From assembly GCA_029936425.1 (NCBI GenBank), contig JAPYSU010000004.1, forward strand, positions 124,001 through 188,000: DNA of 64,000 nt. The letters are read 5' to 3'. The position numbers and the translations under genes are program-made. Each line of letters starts with the position of its first letter. The first letter of the stretch is position 1. Below are positions 18,789 to 27,384 of this stretch, piece by piece. A model generated the notes under the pieces. It saw only the letters and a program-made list of their open reading frames with translations. It searched no databases and was not told where the DNA came from. Source of the stretch: Litorimonas sp. (GTDB lineage: Bacteria > Pseudomonadota > Alphaproteobacteria > Caulobacterales > Maricaulaceae).

Positions 18789-20270
18789 TCAATTCCGCTC
18801 GAAATTTACGCTGGCTTCCGCCGCGCGGAACAGAGCCGCCGCTTTGTGAAGCGTTTCTTCGAATTCGAGTTGCGGTACGGAGTCCATCACAATGCCTGCG
18901 CCCGCGCGAACGTGGAGCACATTATCTTTTACAATGCCGGTCCGCAGCGCAATGGCTGTGTCCATATCGCCATTGGAGCTGATATATCCGACCGCGCCCG
19001 CATAGATGCCGCGCTTTTCGTCTTCCAGCTCATCGATGATTTCCATAGCCCGGACTTTCGGCGCGCCGCTGACCGTTCCGGCGGGGAAGCCTGCAAATAG
19101 GGCGGAGACTGCGTCCATATCGTCCTGAATTTCGCCTTCGACGTTCGAGACGATATGCATGACATGACTATAGCGTTCGATCGTAAAACGCTCCGTCACG
19201 CGCACCGTGCCCGGCTTGGAAACGCGGCCGACATCATTACGTCCCAGATCAAGGAGCATGAGGTGTTCGGCGCATTCCTTCGGATCGGCGAGGAGCTCAG
19301 CTTCCAGGGCTCTGTCCTGCGCCGCCGTCTTGCCTCTCGGCCGCGTTCCGGCGATGGGGCGGACGGTCACAACCCCGTCGCGAAGACGGACAAGGATTTC
19401 CGGGCTGGAGCCGATAATCTGGTGATCTTCAAAATCGAGAAAATAAAGAAATGGCGAGGGGTTCATCCGCCTCAGAGACCGATAGAGCGCAAAAGGCGAG
19501 GCGGGCAGGGGCGCGGAGAGGCGCTGGCCAATCACAACCTGAAAAACATCTCCGGCGAGGATATACTCCTTCGCCGTTTTGACCCGCGTCCCAAAACTCT
19601 CCGCCGTGGTGCCGAGTTGCGGCTCTATTGACGGTGCCTCAACGGGCGCAAAGCCGCGCGAGGAAATGGGGAGGCTGAGGTCGTCCACAACCTTTTCGAT
19701 GCGAGCATAGGCGTCTGAGGGGTCCCCTCCCGGATAAACCGTCGAGGCAATTATGATTTCCTGAGCGATCTGGTCAAAAATACAGACGATGCGCGGGCGG
19801 ACCATAATCGCATCAGGCGTGCCAATGGGGTCGGGATTACCGCCGGGAATGTCTTCGACCTGCCGGATCATGTCATAGCCGAGATAGCCAAACAGACCTG
19901 CGGCCATAGGCGGGATGCCTTCGGGCAGATCGAAATGGCTCTCGGCCTGAAGGGCGCGAAGGGCGTCGAGCGGTTTTTCCTTCAAGGAGTTATAGCTCTC
20001 GCCGCCGTCGCGGGACACTTCGCTCTCATCGCCAACCCCGCGCCAGATCATGTCCGGGTCAAAGCCAAAAAAGCTGTAACGTCCGCGCTGCTCTCCGCCC
20101 TGAACGGATTCGAACAGAAACGCGTAGGGCTTGCCGAGCGCGGATTTCAAAAACGCCGAAACCGGCGTGTCCATATCATTGATGATACGGGTATAGACGA
20201 GCTGCGGGGTTTCCGACTCTTTCAAAGCGCCAACAAATTCGTCAGGGGCCGGATGAAACTCTAACGCCAT
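18789..20270 (-). CDS. trpE: Anthranilate synthase component I
   Basis: Makes anthranilate from chorismate with ammonia from TrpG. The chorismate-binding domain (about 220-490) shows GDVFQVVIGQR, SSPEILVRL, PIAGTRPRG, LGRNDVGRVS and the end motif RAGAGIVMDS. Total length is 493. It lies 25 bases downstream of ppiD on the same strand, leaving no room for a trp leader or attenuator directly upstream of it. Confidence 0.96.
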   Translation of the reverse strand: MALEFHPAPDEFVGALKESETPQLVYTRIINDMDTPVSAFLKSALGKPYAFLFESVQGGEQRGRYSFFGFDPDMIWRGVGDESEVSRDGGESYNSLKEKPLDALRALQAESHFDLPEGIPPMAAGLFGYLGYDMIRQVEDIPGGNPDPIGTPDAIMVRPRIVCIFDQIAQEIIIASTVYPGGDPSDAYARIEKVVDDLSLPISSRGFAPVEAPSIEPQLGTTAESFGTRVKTAKEYILAGDVFQVVIGQRLSAPLPASPFALYRSLRRMNPSPFLYFLDFEDHQIIGSSPEILVRLRDGVVTVRPIAGTRPRGKTAAQDRALEAELLADPKECAEHLMLLDLGRNDVGRVSKPGTVRVTERFTIERYSHVMHIVSNVEGEIQDDMDAVSALFAGFPAGTVSGAPKVRAMEIIDELEDEKRGIYAGAVGYISSNGDMDTAIALRTGIVKDNVLHVRAGAGIVMDSVPQLEFEETLHKAAALFRAAEASVNFERN

Positions 20271-20295
20271 AGGTTTAGTTTTATAAATCCTGCGC

Positions 20296-22221
20296 TTAAT
20301 TCTCGGTCGTCAGGCCCAGAGCAGACCGGATTTGACTTGGATATTGCTGCACGGGGTTTTCCTTGATGATCGCGGCCTGATAGGCGTTCTGAATATCATT
20401 GCTGATAGAGGAGGTGGCCTGTTCCTGAAGGACTTCCAGATAGGTACCGGCAAGACCGTCCTGGCTGGCAATAATGCGCTCGAGCTTGGCGATCTGTTGG
20501 GTCATGCCTTCTGGCCCCGGACCTCTCACAACATCACCGACAGCGCCGTCAAACAGACCGACAGTCACTTGCGGGCCAAGAAACTCCGGCGGGTTGGTCC
20601 GAACCAGACCGGTCTGAGACACATCAGCGGCATCGCCAATTTCGGCTTTCAACGCGTCCAGGCTCTCGCCGCCGCGAACGCGCTCGGTCAGCTCCATCGC
20701 TTTGGCGCGCAAGGCTTCCGCGCGCTGCTCAGACATATAGGCGCTTAGCGCGTCTTCGCGAATGTCTTCGAAAGGCTTCATTTTTCTATCGATAATATCA
20801 TCCACGCGGATCATGGCGTAGCCGCCCGTCGCCGTTTCAAACAGATCCGTCTCAAATCCCAAATCAGCGGTGAAAAGCGTCCGAAGTATTGTCTCATCCG
20901 TGGCAATACCTGGAATGCCTGAAAAGCCACTCATTCTGATGCCGTCCTGGGTCTGACCGCGCCGGTCAAGGAACGGATATTCCGACATTGGCACTTTGGC
21001 GCGTTCGGCAATTTCAATGAGCGGAAGGTTATCCAAACGGGCGTCTTCGATCTCGGCGGTCAGGTCATAAATCGCGTCGAGCGCTTTGGCGTTGAGGAGC
21101 TCTTCTTCAATTTCGGCTCTGGAGTCCTCGAAATCCGGAATAACGGCTGGCGTGACGCCCTGGACATAGACTGCGTTCCAGCTGCCAAGCCCGCCGAGAA
21201 CGGCGCGGGCTTCGCCTTCGGAGAGTTCAAATGCGGCCTTGGAGGTTTCAGGATCGACAAGACCGTTTCTGCCGACGCTTTCATAAGTGTCTGGCGCTTC
21301 CAGGCCTAATCCGCTGGCGACCAATTCCGGTTCGGTTCCGGCTTCCAGTTGGGCGACGGCTTCTTTGGCCGTCTCTTCATCGGCTGCGGTAATCAGAGCA
21401 ACGGAGCGCGTCTCGGGCGATCCGATTGTTCCGGTCGAGACGCGGTACTCAAAACTTTCCCGAACTTGTTCGGGGTCGATTTCGAGATCCGCTGCAAAAT
21501 CGAAAGGCTCCACCCGTATCATGCTGAAACGGCGATATTCCGGCGCCATATAGCGGGCGCTGTTCTCGTCTACATAGGCTTGCAACACGTCGTCAGACGG
21601 CGTCTCGGGCTCCGCCACTGCGGCTGGCGTCAGCGTCAGGACACTGGCGCGTCTTTGCTCTGTCAAAAACTTGTATTGCATCGCCGCATAATTGGCCGGC
21701 GCCACCAATCCGCCTGTAATGGCCGGGATAGTTTGCTGGGACCGAAGGGAGCTGAGCGTATCATTTTCGAACTGCTTACGCGTGATGCGGGCGCGGGCCA
21801 GGGCCTGATTGAGTTTGTTTTCATCAAACTCGCCCGTCAGCTCGTTTTGAAAAGCCGGAATGCTCGAAATTTCTTTGCGCGCCAGGGACTTGTTCACGCC
21901 AACACCTAGATCATCGGCGTCGATCTTGACGACCGTATTGGTAATCATTCTTTGCAAAACCTGATTCTGCAGACCCTGGTCAAAGGCTTGCTGATTGGTT
22001 AGCGCTTCGGGCCGCTCTGAATTGATGCGTTCCAGTTCGCGGGCAAACAGCGTGTCAAATTCCTGCGTGCTGACTTCCATATCGCCGACTGTGGCCACCG
22101 CATTATTTGCGCCTGGCGTGAACATGTCATTGACGCCCCAGACCGCAAAAGCCAGGACCAGCATCCCGATAAGAATACCGACAAGTGTGTTACGAATTTT
22201 GCCGCCGATTGATTCCGCCAT
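20296..22221 (-). CDS. ppiD: PpiD-like periplasmic peptidyl-prolyl isomerase/chaperone
   Basis: Membrane-anchored SurA_N/parvulin protein that acts at the exit of the Sec channel on emerging periplasmic and outer-membrane proteins. One N-terminal transmembrane helix (about 12-31, LVGILIGMLVLAFAVWG) is followed by a SurA-type N-domain (about 40-190) and parvulin-like segments around 240-370. A C-terminal extension ends at residue 641. The family often lacks isomerase activity and I cannot judge that here. It is divergent from tpiA and probably leads trpE transcription. Confidence 0.88.
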   Translation of the reverse strand: MAESIGGKIRNTLVGILIGMLVLAFAVWGVNDMFTPGANNAVATVGDMEVSTQEFDTLFARELERINSERPEALTNQQAFDQGLQNQVLQRMITNTVVKIDADDLGVGVNKSLARKEISSIPAFQNELTGEFDENKLNQALARARITRKQFENDTLSSLRSQQTIPAITGGLVAPANYAAMQYKFLTEQRRASVLTLTPAAVAEPETPSDDVLQAYVDENSARYMAPEYRRFSMIRVEPFDFAADLEIDPEQVRESFEYRVSTGTIGSPETRSVALITAADEETAKEAVAQLEAGTEPELVASGLGLEAPDTYESVGRNGLVDPETSKAAFELSEGEARAVLGGLGSWNAVYVQGVTPAVIPDFEDSRAEIEEELLNAKALDAIYDLTAEIEDARLDNLPLIEIAERAKVPMSEYPFLDRRGQTQDGIRMSGFSGIPGIATDETILRTLFTADLGFETDLFETATGGYAMIRVDDIIDRKMKPFEDIREDALSAYMSEQRAEALRAKAMELTERVRGGESLDALKAEIGDAADVSQTGLVRTNPPEFLGPQVTVGLFDGAVGDVVRGPGPEGMTQQIAKLERIIASQDGLAGTYLEVLQEQATSSISNDIQNAYQAAIIKENPVQQYPSQIRSALGLTTEN

Positions 22222-22315
22222 GAAAGGCCTCTACTGAAAGTCTGGTTTAGCGAGCAGGTCTTATCAGACCGGCGCGCCTGCACAAGCATTTTGCTGTAAG
22301 AATAAGGTGAGAGAG

Positions 22316-23047
22316 ATGACGATTAAACCCCTGATAGCCGCAAATTGGAAAATGCACGGAAATATGAGCTGGCGAAACAAGCCCGCTGAGTTTAACGCCC
22401 TCTTGCCCACAGCCGATCGGCGCCATCTGGATGTCCTGATATGTCCGCCGGCTGTTTTTCTCGTCCCCTTGGCGGAAAAACGCGGCGGCGCGGATATCTG
22501 GCTCGGCGCGCAGACCTGTCATGACCAGGTTTCAGGCGCCCACACAGGCGAAATGAGCGCAGAGATGCTCTCTGATGCCGGGGCTGAATATGTCATATTG
22601 GGCCATTCCGAACGCCGCGCCGCGGGCGAGACGGACGCAGACGTGCGGGCGCGGGTCGAAGCGGCGGTCAAAGCCGAACTCATCCCCATTATCTGCGTCG
22701 GTGAAAGCCTCGAGCAACGCGAGGCCGGTCAGGCGGAAGAGGTCGTCGAAAAACAGCTGGCCGGATCGCTCCCAGACGACCTGACGGATTACGTCATTGC
22801 TTATGAGCCCGTCTGGGCGATTGGCACAGGCAAGACTGCCACGCCCGGGGATATAAAATCCATGCATGCCTTTATCCGCAGCCGTGTCTGGCCCACAACG
22901 CGAATCCTTTACGGCGGCTCTGTCAAACCCGCCAATGCGCAAGAAATTCTGGCCACAGAAAACGTCAATGGCGCGCTCATCGGCGGGGCCGGGCTGGAAA
23001 TGGAAAGCCTTGCGGAGATTGCGAAAGCGGCGCCGAAGGGGAGCTAA
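22316..23047 (+). CDS. tpiA: Triosephosphate isomerase
   Basis: Interconverts DHAP and glyceraldehyde 3-phosphate. Catalytic residues are visible: Lys in ANWKMHG, His in ILGHSERR and Glu in AYEPVWAIGTGKTA; the phosphate loop is YGGSVKP. The ATG at 22316 has AAGGTGAGAG before it; the GTG three codons earlier is part of that site. At 243 residues it is slightly short but complete. Its last ~14 codons are duplicated 2.2 kb downstream at 25228. Other alphaproteobacteria usually continue with secG and pyrG here, which are absent. Confidence 0.95.
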   Translation: MTIKPLIAANWKMHGNMSWRNKPAEFNALLPTADRRHLDVLICPPAVFLVPLAEKRGGADIWLGAQTCHDQVSGAHTGEMSAEMLSDAGAEYVILGHSERRAAGETDADVRARVEAAVKAELIPIICVGESLEQREAGQAEEVVEKQLAGSLPDDLTDYVIAYEPVWAIGTGKTATPGDIKSMHAFIRSRVWPTTRILYGGSVKPANAQEILATENVNGALIGGAGLEMESLAEIAKAAPKGS

Positions 23048-23064
23048 CCTGATTAAAATTTCCA

Positions 23065-23114
23065 ATATTCCTGGATATTCCCAAATATTCAACTTGTATT
23101 CCTGATATTCCTGG
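23065..23114 (+). promoter_or_regulatory. Five helically phased ATATTC(CTG) repeats upstream of the XRE gene
   Basis: ATATTCCTGG (23065), ATATTCCCAA (23075), ATATTCAAC (23085), GTATTCCTG (23096) and ATATTCCTGG (23105) are spaced 10, 10, 11 and 9 bases, that is about one helical turn. The array starts 18 bases after the tpiA stop and ends 34 bases before the XRE start codon. This is what a cooperative operator of a small helix-turn-helix protein could look like. No -35/-10 pair is obvious, so the promoter itself is unplaced. Confidence 0.6.
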
Positions 23115-23148
23115 CGACAAATTGCCCGGAACAAAAAGGAGCAAAGAA

Positions 23149-23889
23149 ATGACTTTCGGGGAATATTTAAAGGCCCGCCGAATAGCGTTAGGCTGGACGC
23201 AGCCGGAGGCCGCCAGTCGGATTCAAATTGAACAATCCTATCTGTCCAAACTTGAAACAAGCAAAGCCTACCCCTCCGATGAGGTGTTCCAACGTTTGCT
23301 TACGGCCTATCTGGTTCAGGCGGAGGAGATACTGGCTGACTTGTCTCCGGACGAAGTTGAGCGCTTGTCCGATATTGAAATGATTAAGCACCTTCAAGTC
23401 AAGAAGACATCCAATGATAAATCAGAGTCTCGACAATGGCTCATTGCGGGGGTGTGCGCACTTGCAATGGGGGGCGCTTTACTCGGTTTGGCACGTTTGG
23501 ATCGCGGCGGTGTGGTGCCTCAATATAGCTATCAATCCAAAGGCGTCATCTTACCGGGCGAAAGCTTGGATGTTTTTGCAGATATTGGGGAGACGACGGA
23601 CGAGGCGGCGCCGGAGTCAGAAACACGCAACGCGAAACGGGACGCCCTGATTGCCCGTCTTGATGACCAGACGCAGTATATAAGAGACTTCAGAGGACCA
23701 GAGTTTGTCGCCGATGTTACAGGTGGCAAACGGGTTTGGCGCCTGGTCGGCGGCACCAATATTCAAACGCCGGATCGATTTGGCTGGGCCAATATTCTGG
23801 GTTTCATGTTCAGCCTCGCCGGCTTGGGGTGTTTTTTTGTGAGCTGGCGTTGGCCCCACACGTCTTCTTTCAAAATTTCAAAAAGGTAA
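23149..23889 (+). CDS. Transmembrane XRE-family helix-turn-helix regulator
   Basis: The N-terminal 65 residues are a Cro/C1-type DNA-binding domain (GEYLKARRIALGWTQPEAA, then SYLSKLETSKAYPS). A linker leads to a hydrophobic segment at 97-115, a ~98-residue polar segment likely in the periplasm, and a second hydrophobic segment at 214-232 with a short basic tail. This layout suggests a one-component sensor that reads the periplasm and binds DNA at the membrane. The ATG at 23149 has AAGGAG eight bases upstream; the longer frame from 23122 lacks this. Its partner gene starts six bases after its stop. No named family is claimed. Confidence 0.82.
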   Translation: MTFGEYLKARRIALGWTQPEAASRIQIEQSYLSKLETSKAYPSDEVFQRLLTAYLVQAEEILADLSPDEVERLSDIEMIKHLQVKKTSNDKSESRQWLIAGVCALAMGGALLGLARLDRGGVVPQYSYQSKGVILPGESLDVFADIGETTDEAAPESETRNAKRDALIARLDDQTQYIRDFRGPEFVADVTGGKRVWRLVGGTNIQTPDRFGWANILGFMFSLAGLGCFFVSWRWPHTSSFKISKR

Positions 23890-23894
23890 TTTCC

Positions 23895-25091
23895 ATGCCA
23901 AACTTAACTCGCTTGATAAATCTTCGCCACGTGCTTTTTGTCGCCTCTGCGGCTGTAATGACTGGATGTACCCTGACGCCCAAGTCGTCATCTCAGGTCG
24001 AAATGACCCAATGGGATCATAGCGATCTTGATACGGAAATCCGCCAACTCATGGCCGAAAATGATATAAAAGGCATGGCGGTCGCCGTCATAGAAAAAGA
24101 CGAAATTTCTCATTTGGGGGCCTATGGCTATCGAAATGTTGAAAAGGCACTTCCTCTTGAAACAGATACCATTATGTATGGGGCTTCGCTGACCAAAGCG
24201 GCCTTTTCTTACATGGTTCTTCAGCTTGTCGATGAGGGTCTGGTGGATCTGGACCGGCCGATTGCTGACTATCTGGAAAAACCCTTGCCCAGTTATGCCG
24301 ACTGGACATCCCTTGAAGGGAAGGAACACTGGCGAAGTCTGACTCCCAGACACATTCTGACCCACAGTACAGGTCTCGCAAATTTGCGGTTTCTTGAACC
24401 TGATGGAGAGCTGAAATTCCATTTCCGCCCGGGCACGGAATATGCCTATTCGGGGGAAGGTTTTTATATGTTGCAGCTGGTTGTCGAAGAGGGACTGGGC
24501 CTGGATGTAAAAACACAGATGCAGCGCCGTATTTTTGACCGCTTTGGAATGAAAAATACGGATATGCAATGGCGAGAGGATTTCGCGGATAATCTTGCCG
24601 ACGGATATGCCATGGACGGATCCTTTGAGCCGCATGACGCGCGAAGCAATGTGAGTGCGTCCGGGTCGATGGACACGACAATCGCTGATCAGGCTCTCAT
24701 GTGGCGGGGAATGCTTGCGGGGGAGGGACTATCAGAGCAAATGCGAAGAGAATGGGTTCGAGGCCAAATACCCATCCGGACAAAGCAGAAATTTCCAACC
24801 ATTCAATTTTACGAGACCCGGGACATGCGGCATGAAAAAATTGAATTGTCGGCCGGATTGGGCGTCGAAACCTGGCAGGGCCCGACCGGACTGACATTTG
24901 CCAAAGGGGGCCATAATGATTGGACCGGCAATATTGTGATCTGCCAAGAAACCGAGCAGCGCTGCCTTATCATTCTCGGAAATAGTGTTCGCTCTGAAAT
25001 TGTTTTTCCTGTTTTAGCCGAAAAAATATTGGGGGAAACAGATTACCCCTGGAGCTGGACTTATCCGAACCTGCATTCCGAATCTAAATGA
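23895..25091 (+). CDS. Lipoprotein serine hydrolase, class C beta-lactamase/PBP fold
   Basis: A hydrophobic signal ends in a lipobox-like MTGC with Cys at residue 25, so the protein is probably membrane-tethered in the periplasm. The serine beta-lactamase-like fold is shown by SLTK at 98-101 (nucleophile and Lys), YSG at 185-187 in place of YxN, and KGGH at 337-340 in place of KTG. Length is 398. Enzymes of this fold range from beta-lactamases to esterases and D-aminopeptidases, and the substrate cannot be read from sequence. AAAGGT precedes the ATG. It forms a two-gene unit with the transmembrane XRE protein. Confidence 0.85.
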   Translation: MPNLTRLINLRHVLFVASAAVMTGCTLTPKSSSQVEMTQWDHSDLDTEIRQLMAENDIKGMAVAVIEKDEISHLGAYGYRNVEKALPLETDTIMYGASLTKAAFSYMVLQLVDEGLVDLDRPIADYLEKPLPSYADWTSLEGKEHWRSLTPRHILTHSTGLANLRFLEPDGELKFHFRPGTEYAYSGEGFYMLQLVVEEGLGLDVKTQMQRRIFDRFGMKNTDMQWREDFADNLADGYAMDGSFEPHDARSNVSASGSMDTTIADQALMWRGMLAGEGLSEQMRREWVRGQIPIRTKQKFPTIQFYETRDMRHEKIELSAGLGVETWQGPTGLTFAKGGHNDWTGNIVICQETEQRCLIILGNSVRSEIVFPVLAEKILGETDYPWSWTYPNLHSESK

Positions 25092-25163
25092 TAAGCTCTA
25101 AATGATGGGGTCTAATGCGGGCCAGGGAGTAGTCAGGGCCGTTTTGCTTCTCATCTTTCATGG

Positions 25164-25207
25164 GCCCTCTCATCATTGATGGGCAATGAGCAGAAGGGCT
25201 CTTTCTT
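25164..25207 (+). terminator. Possible terminator after the serine hydrolase gene
   Basis: GCCCTCTCAT (25164-25173) can pair with ATGAG (25186-25190) and AGGGC (25195-25199) across an internal loop. The sequence then runs TCTTTCTT. The stem is interrupted, so efficiency is doubtful. Confidence 0.35.
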
Positions 25208-25227
25208 GGACAGGCCACGCCCGCTCT

Positions 25228-25272
25228 GAAAGCCTCGCGGAGATTGCGAAAGCGGCGCCGAAAGGGAGGTGA
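25228..25272 (+). pseudogene. Duplicated 3' end of tpiA (fragment)
   Basis: This 45-base stretch differs from the end of tpiA (23003-23047) at only four positions. In the matching frame it encodes the same C-terminus, ESLAEIAKAAPKG, then Arg and TGA where tpiA has Ser and TAA. Nothing upstream continues the tpiA frame. The pair flanks the XRE/serine-hydrolase cassette as direct repeats, as expected if DNA entered at the 3' end of tpiA and rebuilt it, or if an older tpiA end was left behind. Confidence 0.8.
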
Positions 25273-25342
25273 GGATTCTTAGTTGTTGTTGGTACAAAGT
25301 TGGTTGCTTTGGAGGCAATGCTGAATACATTTGTAAACACTG

Positions 25343-25762
25343 TCAGGGTTCATTTATGCTGCCTCGAAGTCCGATATATCTGGCAGTCAAAAATGAAAAA
25401 AGTACGAGGATGGCAAACCCTACGCCAAATCCGATAGTATCGAGAGGTGTTTTAACTTTAGCTAGCGGGAACCACATATGGTGAGATGGGTAGGCACATA
25501 TTGCGAAGGCCAATATAAACCTGATCCAGAACCATTTGATTTTGACGAACAAAAATGCGGCAGGTAGGAATACAATTATTAAATAAATTCTTTTCCCAAC
25601 CAATAAAATCCACGCCACCGCTAAGAGAAATGAAGGATTTCTATACTGAGAGGCTCTCCCAAAGAACCATTGGGCATCCACAAAGCTTGTTGCCAACACC
25701 GTCGCAACGAACCACGATAATAAAATCACCCAGCCTAAACGAAATGGTGCGTTATTAATCAT
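25343..25762 (-). CDS. Small four-helix membrane protein of unknown function
   Basis: I do not recognise it. The product (139 residues from this ATG; 158 if a GTG at 25819 is used) has four hydrophobic segments at about 9-27, 44-72, 78-92 and 107-125, many Trp/Phe residues and no catalytic motif. Base composition is AT-rich against the neighbours. It is convergent with the XRE/hydrolase pair and divergent from the SDR gene. Confidence 0.5.
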   Translation of the reverse strand: MINNAPFRLGWVILLSWFVATVLATSFVDAQWFFGRASQYRNPSFLLAVAWILLVGKRIYLIIVFLPAAFLFVKIKWFWIRFILAFAICAYPSHHMWFPLAKVKTPLDTIGFGVGFAILVLFSFLTARYIGLRGSINEP

Positions 25763-25911
25763 AGGATTGTCTAACGGGTGCGATTGGGAAATGCGATAGG
25801 AAAAATCAACGACAGCCACGGCGCCGCAATCACCCTGAACGCCGCCTATACAAAAAAGCTTCTGGAAGTTTGTCTGTTTTAATGCGTAACCTCCTGTGAA
25901 GGAGAGGAACT

Positions 25912-26649
25912 ATGCCGGACACCGAGAAAGTTTGCCTTGTGATCGGGGCGGGGGATGATACGGGCGGGGCAATTGCTCGTGCTTTTGCCCGCGAAGGTCT
26001 GACCGCGTGTCTGGTGCGGCGTCCGGCGCGGGCCGAGGCGCTGGAAGCTTTGGCGCAGTCTATCCGGGAGGAGGGGAACAAGGCCGTAGCGCTCCCGACC
26101 GATGCGCGCGACGAAGAGGCGATGGTTGCCTTGTTCGAAAAGGTAGAGGCCGAAATCGGGCCGATAGACGTCGTCGTGTTCAATATCGGCGCCAATGTCC
26201 GTTTTTCCATCACCGAAACCACCGCGCGGGTTTACCGCAAAGTCTGGGAAATGGCGGCCTTTGCCGGATTTCTGACGGGGCGGGAAGCGGCGAAACATAT
26301 GCTGAGGCGCGGGCGCGGCACGATTATCTTTACGGGCGCCACAGCAAGCGTTCGCGGCAGTAACGGCTTCTGCGCTTTTGCCGGAGCCAAACATGCACTC
26401 CGGGCTCTGGCGCAGTCCATGGCGCGCGAATTGGGGCCAAAGAATATCCACGTCGCACATACGATTATCGACGGCGCGATTGATTCAAACTTCATTCGGG
26501 AAAACCTGCCGGAGGTCGATAAGAAGCGGGAGGCGGACGCCCTCCTCAATCCCGAACATATCGCGCAGAGCTATGTTATGCTGCATAAGCAACCGCGCAC
26601 GGCGTGGACGCATGAGCTGGATTTGAGACCCTGGAAAGAAAACTGGTAA
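25912..26649 (+). CDS. Short-chain dehydrogenase/reductase-like protein with altered active site
   Basis: A Rossmann fold of the classical SDR size (245 residues). The nucleotide loop is variant (IGAGDDTGGAIA) and the NxG-type segment reads FNIGANV. In the place of the catalytic Tyr-x3-Lys the sequence is FAGAK, so Phe replaces Tyr while Lys is kept; the usual SS before it reads TGATAS. Proteins of this subgroup may therefore not be ordinary oxidoreductases. GGAGAGGAACT precedes the ATG. It lies 18 bases upstream of a DsbA-fold isomerase gene and is probably co-transcribed with it. Confidence 0.8.
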   Translation: MPDTEKVCLVIGAGDDTGGAIARAFAREGLTACLVRRPARAEALEALAQSIREEGNKAVALPTDARDEEAMVALFEKVEAEIGPIDVVVFNIGANVRFSITETTARVYRKVWEMAAFAGFLTGREAAKHMLRRGRGTIIFTGATASVRGSNGFCAFAGAKHALRALAQSMARELGPKNIHVAHTIIDGAIDSNFIRENLPEVDKKREADALLNPEHIAQSYVMLHKQPRTAWTHELDLRPWKENW

Positions 26650-26667
26650 GAAAAGAGAGTTGGTAAA

Positions 26668-27279
26668 ATGAGCAGAACCGTAGATTTCATCCTCGATTTC
26701 GCGAGCCCAAACGCCTATTTCGCCTATAAGGTTCTCCCGGAAATCGTCAGGCGTCATGATGGAAAAATCAATTACCGCCTCTGCCTGCTGGGCGGGATAT
26801 TCAAGGCAACGGGCAATCAGGCCCCGATGGTGGCGTTTTCCAATGTGAAGGGAAAACTCGACTATCAAATGCTGGAAATCCGGCGTTTCATTCAGAGGCA
26901 TGAGCTTCAGAATTTTCGCATGAACCAGCATTTCCCCGTCAATTCGCTTATTATGATGCGCGCGGCCATCGCGGCGGAGCGTGAGGATCGGCTCGAAGAT
27001 TATATCGCGCTCGCCATGAAAGCCATGTGGGAAGACAATAAGAAAATGGAGGATGAACGGGTTTTCGAGGCCGTAATGACCGAAGGCGGATTTGACGGCC
27101 CGGCGCTGCTGGCGGCCTCCAAAGAACCGGACATCAAAGAACAGTTGATGAAAAACACGGCCGAGGCAGTGGAGCAGGGCGTTTTCGGCATTCCCACCTT
27201 TTTCGTCGGCGGCGAGATGTATTTCGGCAAGGACCGCCTTCGCGAAGTTGAGGAAGCATTGACCAAGCAGCCCGTCTAA
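26668..27279 (+). CDS. 2-hydroxychromene-2-carboxylate isomerase family protein (DsbA/GST-kappa fold)
   Basis: Members isomerise glutathione-linked or aromatic intermediates. The N-terminal FILDFASPNAYFAYKVLPEI matches the family, with Ser in the position of the DsbA cysteine. The helical insertion and the C-terminal GVFGIPTFFVGGEMYFGKDRL (cis-Pro loop) are intact. Length 203 is standard. It follows the altered-site SDR and may act with it in breakdown of an aromatic or electrophilic compound, but the substrate is unknown. Confidence 0.85.
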   Translation: MSRTVDFILDFASPNAYFAYKVLPEIVRRHDGKINYRLCLLGGIFKATGNQAPMVAFSNVKGKLDYQMLEIRRFIQRHELQNFRMNQHFPVNSLIMMRAAIAAEREDRLEDYIALAMKAMWEDNKKMEDERVFEAVMTEGGFDGPALLAASKEPDIKEQLMKNTAEAVEQGVFGIPTFFVGGEMYFGKDRLREVEEALTKQPV

Positions 27280-27384
27280 AACAGCGGGTGCGACTTCCCG
27301 CAAATTCGTCCAAAGGGTAATCTTATCCCGAAAATATACGATTGAGCGCTTGAACTTGCGTAAGATTTACGTCTTAAAAGCGCT

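Noticed and set aside
23065..23114. ATATTC array as a CRISPR or minisatellite
   Set aside because: Units are ~10 bases with no spacers, far too short for CRISPR, and the number of copies is low.
27345..27384. Nested inverted repeat before the first amidohydrolase as a riboswitch
   Set aside because: It is only a short dyad (AGCGCTT with an inner TAAGA/TCTTA hairpin) directly at the start codon, with no known riboswitch core.
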